Under the pieces are notes generated by a model. The model had not been told where the DNA came from. It was given only the letters and a program-made list of their open reading frames with translations, and searched no databases. The position numbers were made by a program, and so were the translations under genes. DNA of 64,000 nt from Bog-756 sp963725395 (GTDB taxonomy: Bacteria > Actinomycetota > Acidimicrobiia > Acidimicrobiales > RAAP-2). The stretch's first letter is position 1. Each line of letters starts with the position of its first letter. This document shows positions 17,332-26,097 of the stretch, piece after piece. The DNA lies in the NCBI GenBank assembly GCA_963725395.1, contig CAVRYH010000009.1, forward strand, positions 62,001 through 126,000, read 5' to 3'.

Positions 17332-18753
17332 ATGTCCTCCCATCGTGAAGCACCCGAGATCTCCAAGGACCCCGTCGCCGACTCGACTGATCTCTATGCC
17401 TTCGTCAGTCCTGACCAACCCGACACTGTGACCCTCATCGCCAACTACGTCCCCCTGGAAGACCCCGACGGTGGTCCCAACTTCTACGAATTCGGCGATG
17501 ACCTCCTCTATTCGATCAACATCGACAACGACGGTGACGGCGATACGGACATCAGCTACCAGTTCCGGTTCACCAGTGAGACGACGAATCCGAATACCTT
17601 CCTCTACAACACTGGCCCCATCACCACGCTGCAGAGCCCGTCTTGGAACCGGCGGCAGACCTACTCCGTCACCCGGGTGGACAGGTATGGAAGTCATGTA
17701 CTCGGATCGGGCATTCCATGCCCGCCCTGCAATATCGGGCCGCTTTCCACGCCGGATTATGTCGATCTGACCAATCAAGCCATAACTACCCTGGCGCCAG
17801 GGACCAGGGTTCTCGCCGGCCAACGCGCCGAGGGCTTCTACGTGGATCTCGGTGCCGTTTTCGACCTGGGCATCCTCAGGCCCTTTGAACAGGACCACAC
17901 CACGTTCGGTCTCGCCAATACCGGTCTCGGTCAGATGGCTAAGGGCGTCAACTCGACGGCCGGTCTAAACGTTCACAGCATCGCCATCCAAGTTCCGATC
18001 AGTCAACTGACCGCTGACGGGCAGTTTCCCCGGTCGGTGGCCGATCCGAGCTCGGTGATCGGAGTTTGGACCACGGCCAGTCGTCAAAAGGCCCGTATCT
18101 ACGAGAACTGGCCCGGGCAGAACCTCAACTCGGGTCCCTACACTCAGGTTTCGCGGCTCGGGAATCCTCTGTTCAACGAGGTCCTCATCCCGCTGGCCAC
18201 AAAGGACTATTGGAATTCGCAGCCACCGTCGGGCGACAGCCAATTCGCTCCGCACGTGGCAAACCCTGAGTTGGCTGGACTGCTTCCCGTTCTCTACCCG
18301 GGCGCCTTCCCGAATCTGGCCGCCTACGGCGCTACCGGAGCACCGCGGGCCGACTTGCTCGCCATTCTCCTCACTGGAATTCCTGCCGGAGTCGTTCCGG
18401 GATTCCAGAACTACACCGGCCCGACGCAGGCGGACATGCTGCGACTCAACGTGGCCGTCCCCCCCAACGCCTCCAATCCATCCAACCTGGGGTTGGTGGG
18501 AGGGGATCCGGCCGGGTACCCCAATGGCAGACGAGTCTTTGATGACGTGGTCACCATTGAGCTCCGTGCAATCGCCGGGGCGACCCTTCCCCTCGTTGAC
18601 CCGAGCTACAAGCCCGACGCAGCCGCGGGGGCTATATCCATGGGGCTTACCTCTGGACCCACTGATCTCACCGCCATGGGGACAGAGAATTACCTGTCCG
18701 CCTTCCCCTACCTCGGAACGCCCCACAGTGGCTTCGCAGTTGCGGCCAACTGA
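17332..18753 (+). CDS. DUF4331 family protein
   Basis: A 473-residue protein whose start MSSHREAPEISKDPVADSTD is the DUF4331 signature, followed by YAFVSPDQPDTVTLIANYVP and the Asp-rich DNDGDGDTDISY, a possible calcium-binding loop. Family members are generally secreted or periplasmic, but this one has no N-terminal signal peptide. The biochemical role of the family is unknown. It follows the small Tat-signal gene on the same strand and is followed by a 122-residue protein, so the three probably form an operon. Confidence 0.85.
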   Translation: MSSHREAPEISKDPVADSTDLYAFVSPDQPDTVTLIANYVPLEDPDGGPNFYEFGDDLLYSINIDNDGDGDTDISYQFRFTSETTNPNTFLYNTGPITTLQSPSWNRRQTYSVTRVDRYGSHVLGSGIPCPPCNIGPLSTPDYVDLTNQAITTLAPGTRVLAGQRAEGFYVDLGAVFDLGILRPFEQDHTTFGLANTGLGQMAKGVNSTAGLNVHSIAIQVPISQLTADGQFPRSVADPSSVIGVWTTASRQKARIYENWPGQNLNSGPYTQVSRLGNPLFNEVLIPLATKDYWNSQPPSGDSQFAPHVANPELAGLLPVLYPGAFPNLAAYGATGAPRADLLAILLTGIPAGVVPGFQNYTGPTQADMLRLNVAVPPNASNPSNLGLVGGDPAGYPNGRRVFDDVVTIELRAIAGATLPLVDPSYKPDAAAGAISMGLTSGPTDLTAMGTENYLSAFPYLGTPHSGFAVAAN

Positions 18754-18842
18754 TCGTCCGAACTCGAGCCCGACTTGGTCACCGAGAGGAGCCGACCAAT
18801 CCACCGGCGACGCGCCACTCAATCACCTCGGGAGTCTCAACG

Positions 18843-19211
18843 ATGCACGAACATTCACAAACTGAGCCGACTCTGGCACCAAGCCGAGAGGGATCGGTGG
18901 TCCTAGACATCGGAGTCGACACTGGAGCAGCTGTGATCTACACAGACTCTTCGCTCTGCGGTTGTGAGCTCGAAATCAAGCCGGAAGGTCAATCCTGGGA
19001 AGGCCAACACACCGCCGTCCGACGACGCGATCTTCGAGAGGGGGCTCTGTTTGCTGCCGTCTTTGAACGACTTCCGGCCGCCTCGTACCACCTGCGCGTG
19101 AAGGGCACCGGGTCTGAATCTGTGATGACCATTGAAGTTGTAGGGAGCGGCGTCTCAGAAGCACATTGGCCAGCGAGAACCGTGGACGGCCATCAAATGC
19201 CGAGAATCTGA
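18843..19211 (+). CDS. hypothetical protein in the DUF4331 operon (122 aa)
   Basis: The product has 122 residues and no signal peptide or membrane segment. Strand-rich segments (VVLDIGVDTGAAVIYTD, ELEIKPEGQSWEG, RLPAASYHLRVKGTG) suggest a small beta-sandwich domain, and the last quarter ends SEAHWPARTVDGHQMPRI. I do not recognise the family. It follows the DUF4331 gene by 89 bases, so a role in the same process is likely but unproven. Confidence 0.6.
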   Translation: MHEHSQTEPTLAPSREGSVVLDIGVDTGAAVIYTDSSLCGCELEIKPEGQSWEGQHTAVRRRDLREGALFAAVFERLPAASYHLRVKGTGSESVMTIEVVGSGVSEAHWPARTVDGHQMPRI

Positions 19212-19432
19212 CGCGTCGTCTTCACCAGGCCCCGACTTCCACAGATTCCTCGTCTGGGAGGGCATCCGGGGTATGAGGTTCCGGAAACCCTGAGCGGACT
19301 CCATCCTCGAGCACTCCGACGGCTCGGTCCGGCATGAGTCCCCGGACCGATGCCTCGGTGTTGTGGCGGGGGGCCAGACTCAGAGACCGGCAAGCCGCAG
19401 GCTACGCTAGCCACCACTTTCCAGCCCCTGAG

Positions 19433-19954
19433 CTAACCCGACTTCTGAGCCTCCTTCTTCACCGACTTCTTTGTCCCCGTCGCCTTCCGCTTGGTCACGG
19501 TGGCCTGATTCTTCACCGACTTCTTTGCCCCCGTCGCCTTCCGCTTGGCCACGGTGGCCTGCTTCTTCACCGACTTCTTTGCCCCCGTCGCCTTCCGCTT
19601 GGCCCCGGTGGCCTGCTTCTTCACCGACTTCTTTGCCCCCGTCGCCTTCCGCTTGGCTACGGTGGCCTGCTTCTTCGCCGACTTCTTTGCCCCCGTCGCC
19701 TTCCGCTTGGCCACGGTGGCCTGCTTCTTCGCCGACTTCTTTGCCCCCGTCGCCTTCCGCTTGGCCACGGTGGCCTGCTTCTTTGCCGACTTCTTTGCCC
19801 CCGATCGCTTCGATCTGCTGTCGCCGATGCCAATCGTGCTGGCAGCCTCAGCAATTGCCTCCTGCAATTTCGTGCCGGCACTGTCCGTCGTGTTCTCGAC
19901 AAGCCCGACGGCATGCCCCACCGCTCTTGCGGCCCGGTCAAACGTATCTGGCAT
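19433..19954 (-). CDS. histone H1-like Lys/Ala-rich repeat protein
   Basis: The first ~50 residues form a helical acidic-to-neutral domain (DTFDRAARAVGHAVGLVENT). The rest is six full copies and one partial copy of an 18-residue unit, roughly GAKKSAKKQATVAKRKAT, giving a strongly basic tail. Such AKK repeats occur in bacterial histone H1-like and mycobacterial nucoid-associated proteins and bind DNA non-specifically. It is the last gene of the minus-strand stress cluster after catalase and ferritin-like genes, which fits DNA protection. No separate promoter was recognised. Confidence 0.75.
   Translation of the reverse strand: MPDTFDRAARAVGHAVGLVENTTDSAGTKLQEAIAEAASTIGIGDSRSKRSGAKKSAKKQATVAKRKATGAKKSAKKQATVAKRKATGAKKSAKKQATVAKRKATGAKKSVKKQATGAKRKATGAKKSVKKQATVAKRKATGAKKSVKNQATVTKRKATGTKKSVKKEAQKSG
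19464..19800. repeat. 54-bp tandem repeats inside the H1-like gene
   Basis: The block beginning GACTTCTTTGCCCCCGTCGC recurs at 54-base steps (19464, 19518, 19572, 19626, 19680, 19734, 19788) with few substitutions. It encodes the Lys/Ala-rich units of the H1-like tail on the minus strand. Copy number is likely to vary between strains by slippage. Confidence 0.85.
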
Positions 19955-20078
19955 GACTCCATCGCCTTTCCTTGGTTCTTCGAAATGGCCGACGACTGGC
20001 CCCGCTCAAATTATCGTTCCAGGCATCCAAGTGAAGGAGTCACGTCGGCTGACCATCCGCCTTGGCCCCGTCTCCTCG

Positions 20079-20495
20079 TCACCGGCCAAGGGCCCCGTTG
20101 AGATCGCGGACGTGTTCCTGTGTTTGTTCCAGTAGGGGCCTCAAAGCCTCGGACACGTCGGCCAGCCCCAACTCGGCCGCCTGCTCGAACCGCTGTCGGT
20201 ACCGATCGAGCTGAGCCTCCTCTAGTTTCAGGTCTTCCTCCAGCGCACCGGTGGAGTCTGTCCATTCAGGAACCAGGGGGACGGTCGTCGCCGGCACCCC
20301 TCCCAGAAAGGCGATCTGCTCAGCCAACACTTGCGCGTGATGCAACTCCTGCCCGACATGCACCTTGAGCTCATCGACCGTGCTCAGGTACTCCGGACCG
20401 GTGATCAAGGCCGTATGCTGAAGATATTGGACGATCGACTGGAGCTCGCTGCGGAGATCTTCGTTTAGTTCGCCAACGAATGAATCATTATCCAT
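20079..20495 (-). CDS. ferritin-like domain protein
   Basis: This 138-residue all-helical protein has ELRSELQSIVQYLQHTALI near the N-terminus and VGQELHHAQVLAEQIAFLGG near residue 50. The E...Y and E-x2-H pattern is that of ferritin-like/bacterioferritin-type diiron helices. It may store iron or detoxify peroxide. GGAGAG precedes the ATG, and a GTTT-N15-GGGCAG promoter-like pair lies about 45 bases upstream. It is next to catalase in the stress cluster. Confidence 0.75.
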   Translation of the reverse strand: MDNDSFVGELNEDLRSELQSIVQYLQHTALITGPEYLSTVDELKVHVGQELHHAQVLAEQIAFLGGVPATTVPLVPEWTDSTGALEEDLKLEEAQLDRYRQRFEQAAELGLADVSEALRPLLEQTQEHVRDLNGALGR

Positions 20496-20539
20496 GGGAG
20501 CTTCTCTCCGAATTCTCGATGATCATGAGCCCTGTGGCT

Positions 20540-20564
20540 CTGCCCAAAGAAGTCGGGATGAAAC
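20540..20564 (-). promoter_or_regulatory. SigB-like promoter of the ferritin-like gene
   Basis: On the minus strand GTTT (20564-20561), 15 bases, then GGGCAG (20545-20540). Spacing matches the other stress promoters of this window; the -10 is the weakest match of the set. The start codon is about 45 bases downstream. Confidence 0.45.
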
Positions 20565-20757
20565 GCTCGTTAGGCAGCAAGGACCGGCGGCGAGCCACCC
20601 GGAAACTCTGGCCTCTCGTTGGTCCGGTTCTCTCATCCTGGAAATCGGGCCGTCACTCGTGCGGGCGTGCAGATCAAACTCGCCCTGATCGGGTCGTCAA
20701 AGGCGTCTGATGATGCCCGCCTTCGAAAATCGGACGGCCGATTCGGTCCATGGTGGT

Positions 20758-22854
20758 TCACGCCGGAGTGGTCGGCGTCCGTTCCCAGTGCCGATGCCAC
20801 CCGACGGCCGCGACGAGCTCCTGAGCGAAGACCCGTCCGGGCTTCGGGGACACCACCACGCCGGGAGCGTCGAGGGGGACGCCCGCCGCCTGCAGGACCT
20901 CGGTCCCCTCCCCCCAGGCGGCAATGGCCTTGTAATGGCGGTAGGCCTCGCCGAGGTTGACGGCCAGGTAAGGATCCTGGGCCAATGCTCCTGCGCTTGA
21001 CCCGCCAGCCACAACGAGGGCGTCGTATTCCACCGACTGGGTGGTCAGCGCGCTCTTCGTTACCTCCAGGGGGCCATCTCCGCCCTCCACGGTGCCACCG
21101 TGGGGGGCGATGAGGACCACGCGGGCACCGGTCGGTCCAACAGCTCTGCGCACCGACTCCACCCCAGCTCCGTCTACGCCGTCTCCCACGAAAATGCCGA
21201 TGACGCGACCCTCGATGGTCACCGGGGCCTCGGGCACCAGCGAGAGCGACGGGGATGGCTTGGCGTTCCTTGTCGGCTTACCCTTGGGCGCCGGTTTGCC
21301 CAGACTGGCGGCCACGCCTCCGGCGAGGGCGGAATCTACGTTGGCAAGGTTGGCCAACACCCGATCCCTGATGTCCTCGTCGAGGCACTTGCCGAGCTCG
21401 AACGAGAACGCCGAGACGATGTGCTCGCGCTCGGGAGGTGTCATGCTCTCCCAGAACAGCGTGGCTTGGGAGTAGTGGTCGGCGAACGACCGGGCCCGGA
21501 TCCGCACTCTCGGGCCCGACACCTCGCGGGGAACAGAGACCGCGCCAGCGCTCCCCGCCGGGAACGGACATCCTCCGCCCAACGAATTCGGGGTGTAGGC
21601 GGCGACCCCCTCGACCGCGGCCTGTTGGCTCGAGCCGTCGCGTTGGGTGGTGTTGACCGGCGAGTGAGGACGGTTGATCGGTAACTGATCGAAGTTGGGA
21701 CCGCCGAGCCGGGTCAACTGGGTATCGAGGTAGGAGAAATTGCGAGCCTGCAGAAGCGGGTCGTCGGTGAAGTCGATCCCGCGAGGGACGTGGGCCGTGC
21801 AGAATGCCACCTGTTCGGTCTCTGCGAAGTAATTGGTCGGATTTCGATTGAGGCTCAGCCGCCCGATGATGTTCACCGGTGCGAGTTCCTCGGGGACCAG
21901 TTTGGTCGGATCCAACAGGTCGATCCCCTCGAACGTCTGGTCTTCGGTGTCGGGGAAGACCTGCACTCCGAAGTCCCACGCCGGGAATGATCCCGACTCG
22001 ATGGACTCCCAGAGGTCCCGGCGATGGAAATCCGGGTCGATTCCCCCGAGTTTCTGGGCCTCCTCCCAGACGAGGGAGGCAAGGCCGGCGACCGGCTTCC
22101 AGTGGAACTTGACCAATGTCGTCTTTCCCCTGGCATTCACCAGACGGAAGGTGTGGACACCGAAGCCCTCCATCGTGCGGAAGGAGCGCGGGATGGCCCG
22201 ATCCGACATGATCCACATCAGCATGTGCGTCGATTCGGGAGTGAGGGAGGCGAAGTCCCAGAATGTGTCGTGGGCGGTTTGTGCCTGGGGAATCTCGCGA
22301 TCGGGCTCCGGTTTGGCTGCGTGGATCAGGTCGGGGAACTTGATGCCGTCCTGGATGAAAAAGACCGGGATGTTGTTGCCGACTAGGTCCCAGTTGCCCT
22401 CACCTGTGTAGAAGCGGACCGCGAAACCTCGGACGTCCCGGGCCGTGTCGGCCGATCCTCGTGATCCGGCAACGGTCGAGAAGCGAACGAAGGTGGGGGT
22501 GTCCACATTTGTCTCACCGAGGATCGGGGCGCATGTCAGGTCCTCTATCGACTGAGTGAGACGGAACGTTCCGTGGGCGGCGGCCCCCCGAGCGTGCACC
22601 ACCCGCTCGGGGATGCGTTCATGGTCGAAATGCATGATCTTCTCGCGCAGGTGGAAGTCGTCGAGGAGCGTCGGACCGCGCTCCCCGACACGCAGGCTGT
22701 TATCCGTGTCATCCACGGGAACACCGGTGGCCGTGGTCAGGGTGTCCCCACCCTGTGCCCACACGGGGGCAACGACTCCTTGCAGTGACCCGGCGGAGAT
22801 CGTGGGCTTGCGGCGACTAGGGGCAGACGTGCTTCGATTGCGGGGACGGGCCAC
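20758..22854 (-). CDS. katE: large-subunit (clade 2) catalase with DJ-1/PfpI-like C-terminal domain
   Basis: The product has about 698 residues and breaks down hydrogen peroxide. The heme-catalase core shows IPERVVHARGAAAHGTF (distal His), GNNIPVFFIQDGIKFPD (distal Asn) and RNFSYLDTQLTRLGGPNF (proximal Tyr). A linker (about 530-560) leads to a flavodoxin/DJ-1-like domain (VIGIFVGDGVDGAGVES, YDALVVAGG) found only in large-subunit catalases. The GTG at 22854 has AAAGG upstream; an ATG at 22929 just after the -10 box is a leaderless alternative. A start at 22974 would lie upstream of the recognised promoter. Confidence 0.93.
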   Translation of the reverse strand: MARPRNRSTSAPSRRKPTISAGSLQGVVAPVWAQGGDTLTTATGVPVDDTDNSLRVGERGPTLLDDFHLREKIMHFDHERIPERVVHARGAAAHGTFRLTQSIEDLTCAPILGETNVDTPTFVRFSTVAGSRGSADTARDVRGFAVRFYTGEGNWDLVGNNIPVFFIQDGIKFPDLIHAAKPEPDREIPQAQTAHDTFWDFASLTPESTHMLMWIMSDRAIPRSFRTMEGFGVHTFRLVNARGKTTLVKFHWKPVAGLASLVWEEAQKLGGIDPDFHRRDLWESIESGSFPAWDFGVQVFPDTEDQTFEGIDLLDPTKLVPEELAPVNIIGRLSLNRNPTNYFAETEQVAFCTAHVPRGIDFTDDPLLQARNFSYLDTQLTRLGGPNFDQLPINRPHSPVNTTQRDGSSQQAAVEGVAAYTPNSLGGGCPFPAGSAGAVSVPREVSGPRVRIRARSFADHYSQATLFWESMTPPEREHIVSAFSFELGKCLDEDIRDRVLANLANVDSALAGGVAASLGKPAPKGKPTRNAKPSPSLSLVPEAPVTIEGRVIGIFVGDGVDGAGVESVRRAVGPTGARVVLIAPHGGTVEGGDGPLEVTKSALTTQSVEYDALVVAGGSSAGALAQDPYLAVNLGEAYRHYKAIAAWGEGTEVLQAAGVPLDAPGVVVSPKPGRVFAQELVAAVGWHRHWERTPTTPA

Positions 22855-22934
22855 GACGACGACCTTTCGAGCGCGACGGACGGGAAGCGGGGCGCTGCGT
22901 GGAGGGCAGCCAGGTACGGTGCAGCCCATATCGG

Positions 22935-22959
22935 ATACCCGGCGCCATGAGAGGCAAAC
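22935..22959 (-). promoter_or_regulatory. SigB-like promoter of katE
   Basis: On the minus strand GTTT (22959-22956), 15 bases, then GGGTAT (22940-22935). This equals the consensus of SigB-family general-stress promoters. It lies between the HAD gene stop and the catalase start. Confidence 0.65.
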
Positions 22960-22970
22960 CCCAGAACCGC

Positions 22971-23636
22971 TCATCCGAGGAGCGCCGCCAGGGGCGAGGT
23001 GAGGAACTGTCGCCGGAGCTCCTCCACGTCCCGGTAGACGTGCAGCGCGCCGGCCTCGCTCAACTCGTGTTGGCTGAACCCACCTGTCTCGACGGCGATG
23101 CAGCCGATCCCGGCGTCTCGTGCCGCCCGGATGTCCCAGATGCTGTCTCCGACGGCGATCACTCGGCCGGGGTCTAGTGAGTAGCGGACCATGGCGATGA
23201 GAAAGACCTCGGGTGACGGCTTCGATCCGTCGATGTCGTCGGCGGTCGTCGTTCCGTCGAGGAAGTCATCGACGTCCAGTTCGGTCAAAAGGATGTCCAG
23301 TTCGTCCACGGGTGACGATGTGGCGAGGATGACGGCCAGGCCCCGATGGTAGGCGGTGGCGACGAGATCCCGCGCTCCCGGAAATGGCCGGGCTTCGCCG
23401 ATCAGCTCGTTGTAGCGAGGCGATCTGGCCCGGACGGCCACGGCATTTTCACGACCGAGGACCTCTGGGACCAGTTGGTCACCGCCCATCCCGACCAGCC
23501 GGTGAATCGCGTTCATGGGTGCCCATTCCCCGACATCACGGAACGCCCGAGCCCAGGCGAGCGTGTGGAGGTAGTTGGTATCCATAAGCGTACCGTCCAC
23601 GTCGAAGAGCACCCCGGCCCGCAGGTCCTGGCTCAT
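22971..23636 (-). CDS. HAD-family hydrolase (phosphatase/phosphoglycolate-phosphatase-like)
   Basis: A 221-residue HAD protein with motif I DVDGTLMDT (12-20), motif II ATSSP (about 105), the motif III lysine in GSKPSPEVF, and motif IV VGDSIWDIRAARDAG. The helical cap inserted after motif I is of the beta-phosphoglucomutase type. It removes phosphate from a small metabolite that cannot be named. Its start overlaps the stop of the AI-2E-type permease gene by 4 bases (ATGA), so the two are coupled. Confidence 0.85.
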   Translation of the reverse strand: MSQDLRAGVLFDVDGTLMDTNYLHTLAWARAFRDVGEWAPMNAIHRLVGMGGDQLVPEVLGRENAVAVRARSPRYNELIGEARPFPGARDLVATAYHRGLAVILATSSPVDELDILLTELDVDDFLDGTTTADDIDGSKPSPEVFLIAMVRYSLDPGRVIAVGDSIWDIRAARDAGIGCIAVETGGFSQHELSEAGALHVYRDVEELRRQFLTSPLAALLG

Positions 23637-24787
23637 CGCTGGTTCTGTCGCGGGAAGACGATCTCTTCGAGCAGGAGATGGATGGTGGCGGCCATGGGGA
23701 TGGCCACGAGCGCACCGATGATCCCGAGGAGTGAGCCGCCCACCAGGGTGGCGATGATGGTCAGTCCGGGCGAGACCTTCACGGTGTGCTTCATCACTCG
23801 GGGGTTGAGGAGATAATCCTCGAGGAAGCGGTAGGCGATGTAGAAGGCTGCAGTGGCAACACCGACTGGCAACCCCTTGGTCAGGGCCACTAACGAGACC
23901 ACTACACCGGCGATCGTGGAGCCCACCATCGGGATGAGGTCGAACACGGCGACCACGAGTGCTAATAAGAGAGCGTAGGGAACGCCAAAAGCCATCAGCC
24001 AGATGTAGGTTCCGACCGCCGAGATCACCGATGTAACCAGATTGCCGAGCATGAATCCCCCGACCCGGTCGAACACCTCGTCGGTCAGACGCGACGCCCG
24101 TTGGCGACGACTTCGTACGATGAGCGAGAGCCAGAGCCTCTTCACCCCGGGCAGGGCGATGAGAAAGTAGATGGTCAGAGCCACCACGCTGACGGTGGCC
24201 ACCCCTACAGAGAGCAGGACTCGGCCCGCCCCGAGAATCCCACTCGTCACCGGTAGCTTGATCTTGTCTTTGCCGTTGAGATAGCCGGTCAGGTGGAGTT
24301 TTACGGCCAACTGCCCTGCCCAGCCCCTCCCGTGGATCAGGTCCGACTTGTACCGCGGGTAACTGGTGACGAGCACGTGGAACTCGTGGGAGATGGGGGG
24401 CGCGGCCACCACGGCGAACACCGCGACGACCAGCACGAACGCGAAGGTCACGATGGCCACTGCCGCGGCGCGGGACAAGGAGCGCCCGACCAAGAGGTCG
24501 ATGACCGGATTGAGGCCGATGGCGATGAAGAGCGCCAGACCCACGATGACCAGGACGCTGGCCACGTCGGCGATACCCCGGAAGACGACGTAGGCCACGG
24601 CTACGCCGAACGCACCCGTGAGGCCAATGACAAACGGGTTCCGGCGGTCGAAGGGCCGACCTACGGCACCTGGGGCATCAGCCGTCCCGCTCAGTTCGTC
24701 GCGTGCATCGGTAGGCAGAATCAGTGTGTCCGTCGAATCCACGCCGTTGACCAGGGGGATTCCCGTCTCCTCCTCCTGTACGGGCAT
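23633..24787 (-). CDS. AI-2E family (PerM-type) transporter
   Basis: The 384-residue membrane protein has paired helices at the N-terminus (VFRGIADVASVLVIVG, FIAIGLNPVIDLL), a long soluble loop with RYKSDLIHGRGWAGQ, and the conserved C-terminal DLIPMVGSTIAGVVVSL, typical of the AI-2E/PerM family. Known members export signals or act in Na+/H+ exchange; this one's cargo is unknown. The ATG at 24787 has AGAGGAGA directly upstream, and the longer frame is Arg/Pro-rich and non-coding in character. A GTTT-N15-GGGAAT promoter lies about 90 bases upstream. Confidence 0.85.
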   Translation of the reverse strand: MPVQEEETGIPLVNGVDSTDTLILPTDARDELSGTADAPGAVGRPFDRRNPFVIGLTGAFGVAVAYVVFRGIADVASVLVIVGLALFIAIGLNPVIDLLVGRSLSRAAAVAIVTFAFVLVVAVFAVVAAPPISHEFHVLVTSYPRYKSDLIHGRGWAGQLAVKLHLTGYLNGKDKIKLPVTSGILGAGRVLLSVGVATVSVVALTIYFLIALPGVKRLWLSLIVRSRRQRASRLTDEVFDRVGGFMLGNLVTSVISAVGTYIWLMAFGVPYALLLALVVAVFDLIPMVGSTIAGVVVSLVALTKGLPVGVATAAFYIAYRFLEDYLLNPRVMKHTVKVSPGLTIIATLVGGSLLGIIGALVAIPMAATIHLLLEEIVFPRQNQR

Positions 24788-25142
24788 ATTTCTCCTCTTT
24801 CCAACGCAGCAGGCCCGCCGGGGAGTCCGATTCGGCCACCGTCGGCCTGGGCGCTGGCTGCGCCATCCATCGATCATTCCCCTTGGTCCCGAGGACAAAC
24901 GGGACCACGCCGTCCGCGGTGGCGGCAGCGCCAGCTGTAGAGGAACACCACGGCCGCCAGGCGCCCGGACCGGCTGGGACGCACTCGCCCGTGTTGCGAG
25001 GTTCCTCCCGTTGCTCAGAGCGTCGCGGGACCTGGGTGGCCACCGCCGACGGGCGGGATGCTCGTGGCAGGACTCTGCATGACCTACTGGAACGCGGCAG
25101 AGTGGTGCCGTCCGGATGGTTCGAAAGAGAGTAGGAGAACCG
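24788..25142. other. divergent intergenic region
   Basis: This 355-base gap lies between the AI-2E-type gene and the flavodoxin-fold gene. It holds the candidate promoter at 24876-24900 for the minus strand. For the plus strand I see only an AGGAGA site just before 25143 and no clear promoter. Confidence 0.4.
24876..24900 (-). promoter_or_regulatory. SigB-like promoter of the AI-2E/HAD operon
   Basis: On the minus strand GTTT (24900-24897), 15 bases, then GGGAAT (24881-24876). It has the same -35, spacing and -10 as the csbD promoter at 43922-43946. Confidence 0.5.
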
Positions 25143-25889
25143 ATGTCGCTCAACGCGATGCAAGAGGAACTGTGTCAGCAGAGTCGGTGGGACTTCTCCG
25201 ATCTACGGGCTCTCTTCATCAACTGCACCCTGAAGAAATCACCCGAAATCTCCAACACCGAGGGCCTGGCCTCCATCGCCACGGAAATCATGCGGCGCCA
25301 GGGGGTGCACGTCGACTCCTTCCGGGCCATTGACCGCGACATCGCTACCGGCGTCTGGCCCGACATGAGTGAGCACGGATGGGATCGGGACGAGTGGCCG
25401 GCGATCTTCGAACAGGTCATGGCGGCGGACATCCTGGTCCTGTGCACGCCCATCTGGCTCGGTGAGAAGTCGTCGGTGTGTACTCAGGTCATCGAGCGAC
25501 TCTACGGGAACTCCCATCTGCTCAACGAAGAAGGGCAGTACGCCTACTACGGAAGAGTAGGCGGATGCCTGGTGACGGGGAACGAGGACGGCGTGAAGCA
25601 CTGCGCCATGAACATCCTCTACTCACTCCAGCATCTGGGTTACGTCATCCCACCCCAAGCCGATGCTGGGTGGATCGGTGAAGCTGGCCCGGGTCCCTCC
25701 TACCTCGATCCGGGATCCGGCGGCCCGGAGAACGATTTCACCAATCGCAACGCCACGTTCATGACGTGGAATCTCCTACACATGGCCCGGATGCTCAAGG
25801 ATGCTGGGGGATTCCCCGTTCACGGGAACCAGCGTTCCCAATGGGACGCGGGTTGCCGATTCGACTTCGTCAATCCCGAATATCGGTAA
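25143..25889 (+). CDS. flavodoxin-fold NAD(P)H-dependent oxidoreductase
   Basis: The product has 248 residues. LRALFINCTLKKSPEISNT near residue 20 is the phosphate-binding loop of FMN reductases (CTLK-SP), followed by ADILVLCTPIWLGEKSS (about 100) and GRVGGCLVTGNEDGVKH (about 138), the flavin-contacting strands of the NADPH-dependent FMN reductase family. The ATG at 25143 has AGGAGA 5 bases upstream. It probably moves electrons from NAD(P)H to a quinone or small molecule, and it sits beside the oxidative-stress cluster. Confidence 0.8.
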   Translation: MSLNAMQEELCQQSRWDFSDLRALFINCTLKKSPEISNTEGLASIATEIMRRQGVHVDSFRAIDRDIATGVWPDMSEHGWDRDEWPAIFEQVMAADILVLCTPIWLGEKSSVCTQVIERLYGNSHLLNEEGQYAYYGRVGGCLVTGNEDGVKHCAMNILYSLQHLGYVIPPQADAGWIGEAGPGPSYLDPGSGGPENDFTNRNATFMTWNLLHMARMLKDAGGFPVHGNQRSQWDAGCRFDFVNPEYR

Positions 25890-26097
25890 CGGCCTCAGCA
25901 TCGATCGTCGCGGGATGCGGATGGGACACTCGTCACCCAGGGATTGGACTGCTCATGAGGCGCCGGGGAGTCCCCTCGCGGGCGACCGGCTGGGTGTACT
26001 CGACGATTCGACCGAACAGTCGTCTCCTTGTCTGTCTTCTATTCGCCCCGCGTCGAGTCTAGGACCTCGGAGGCCGACGTCGGTCCCGGCCGGCCAT

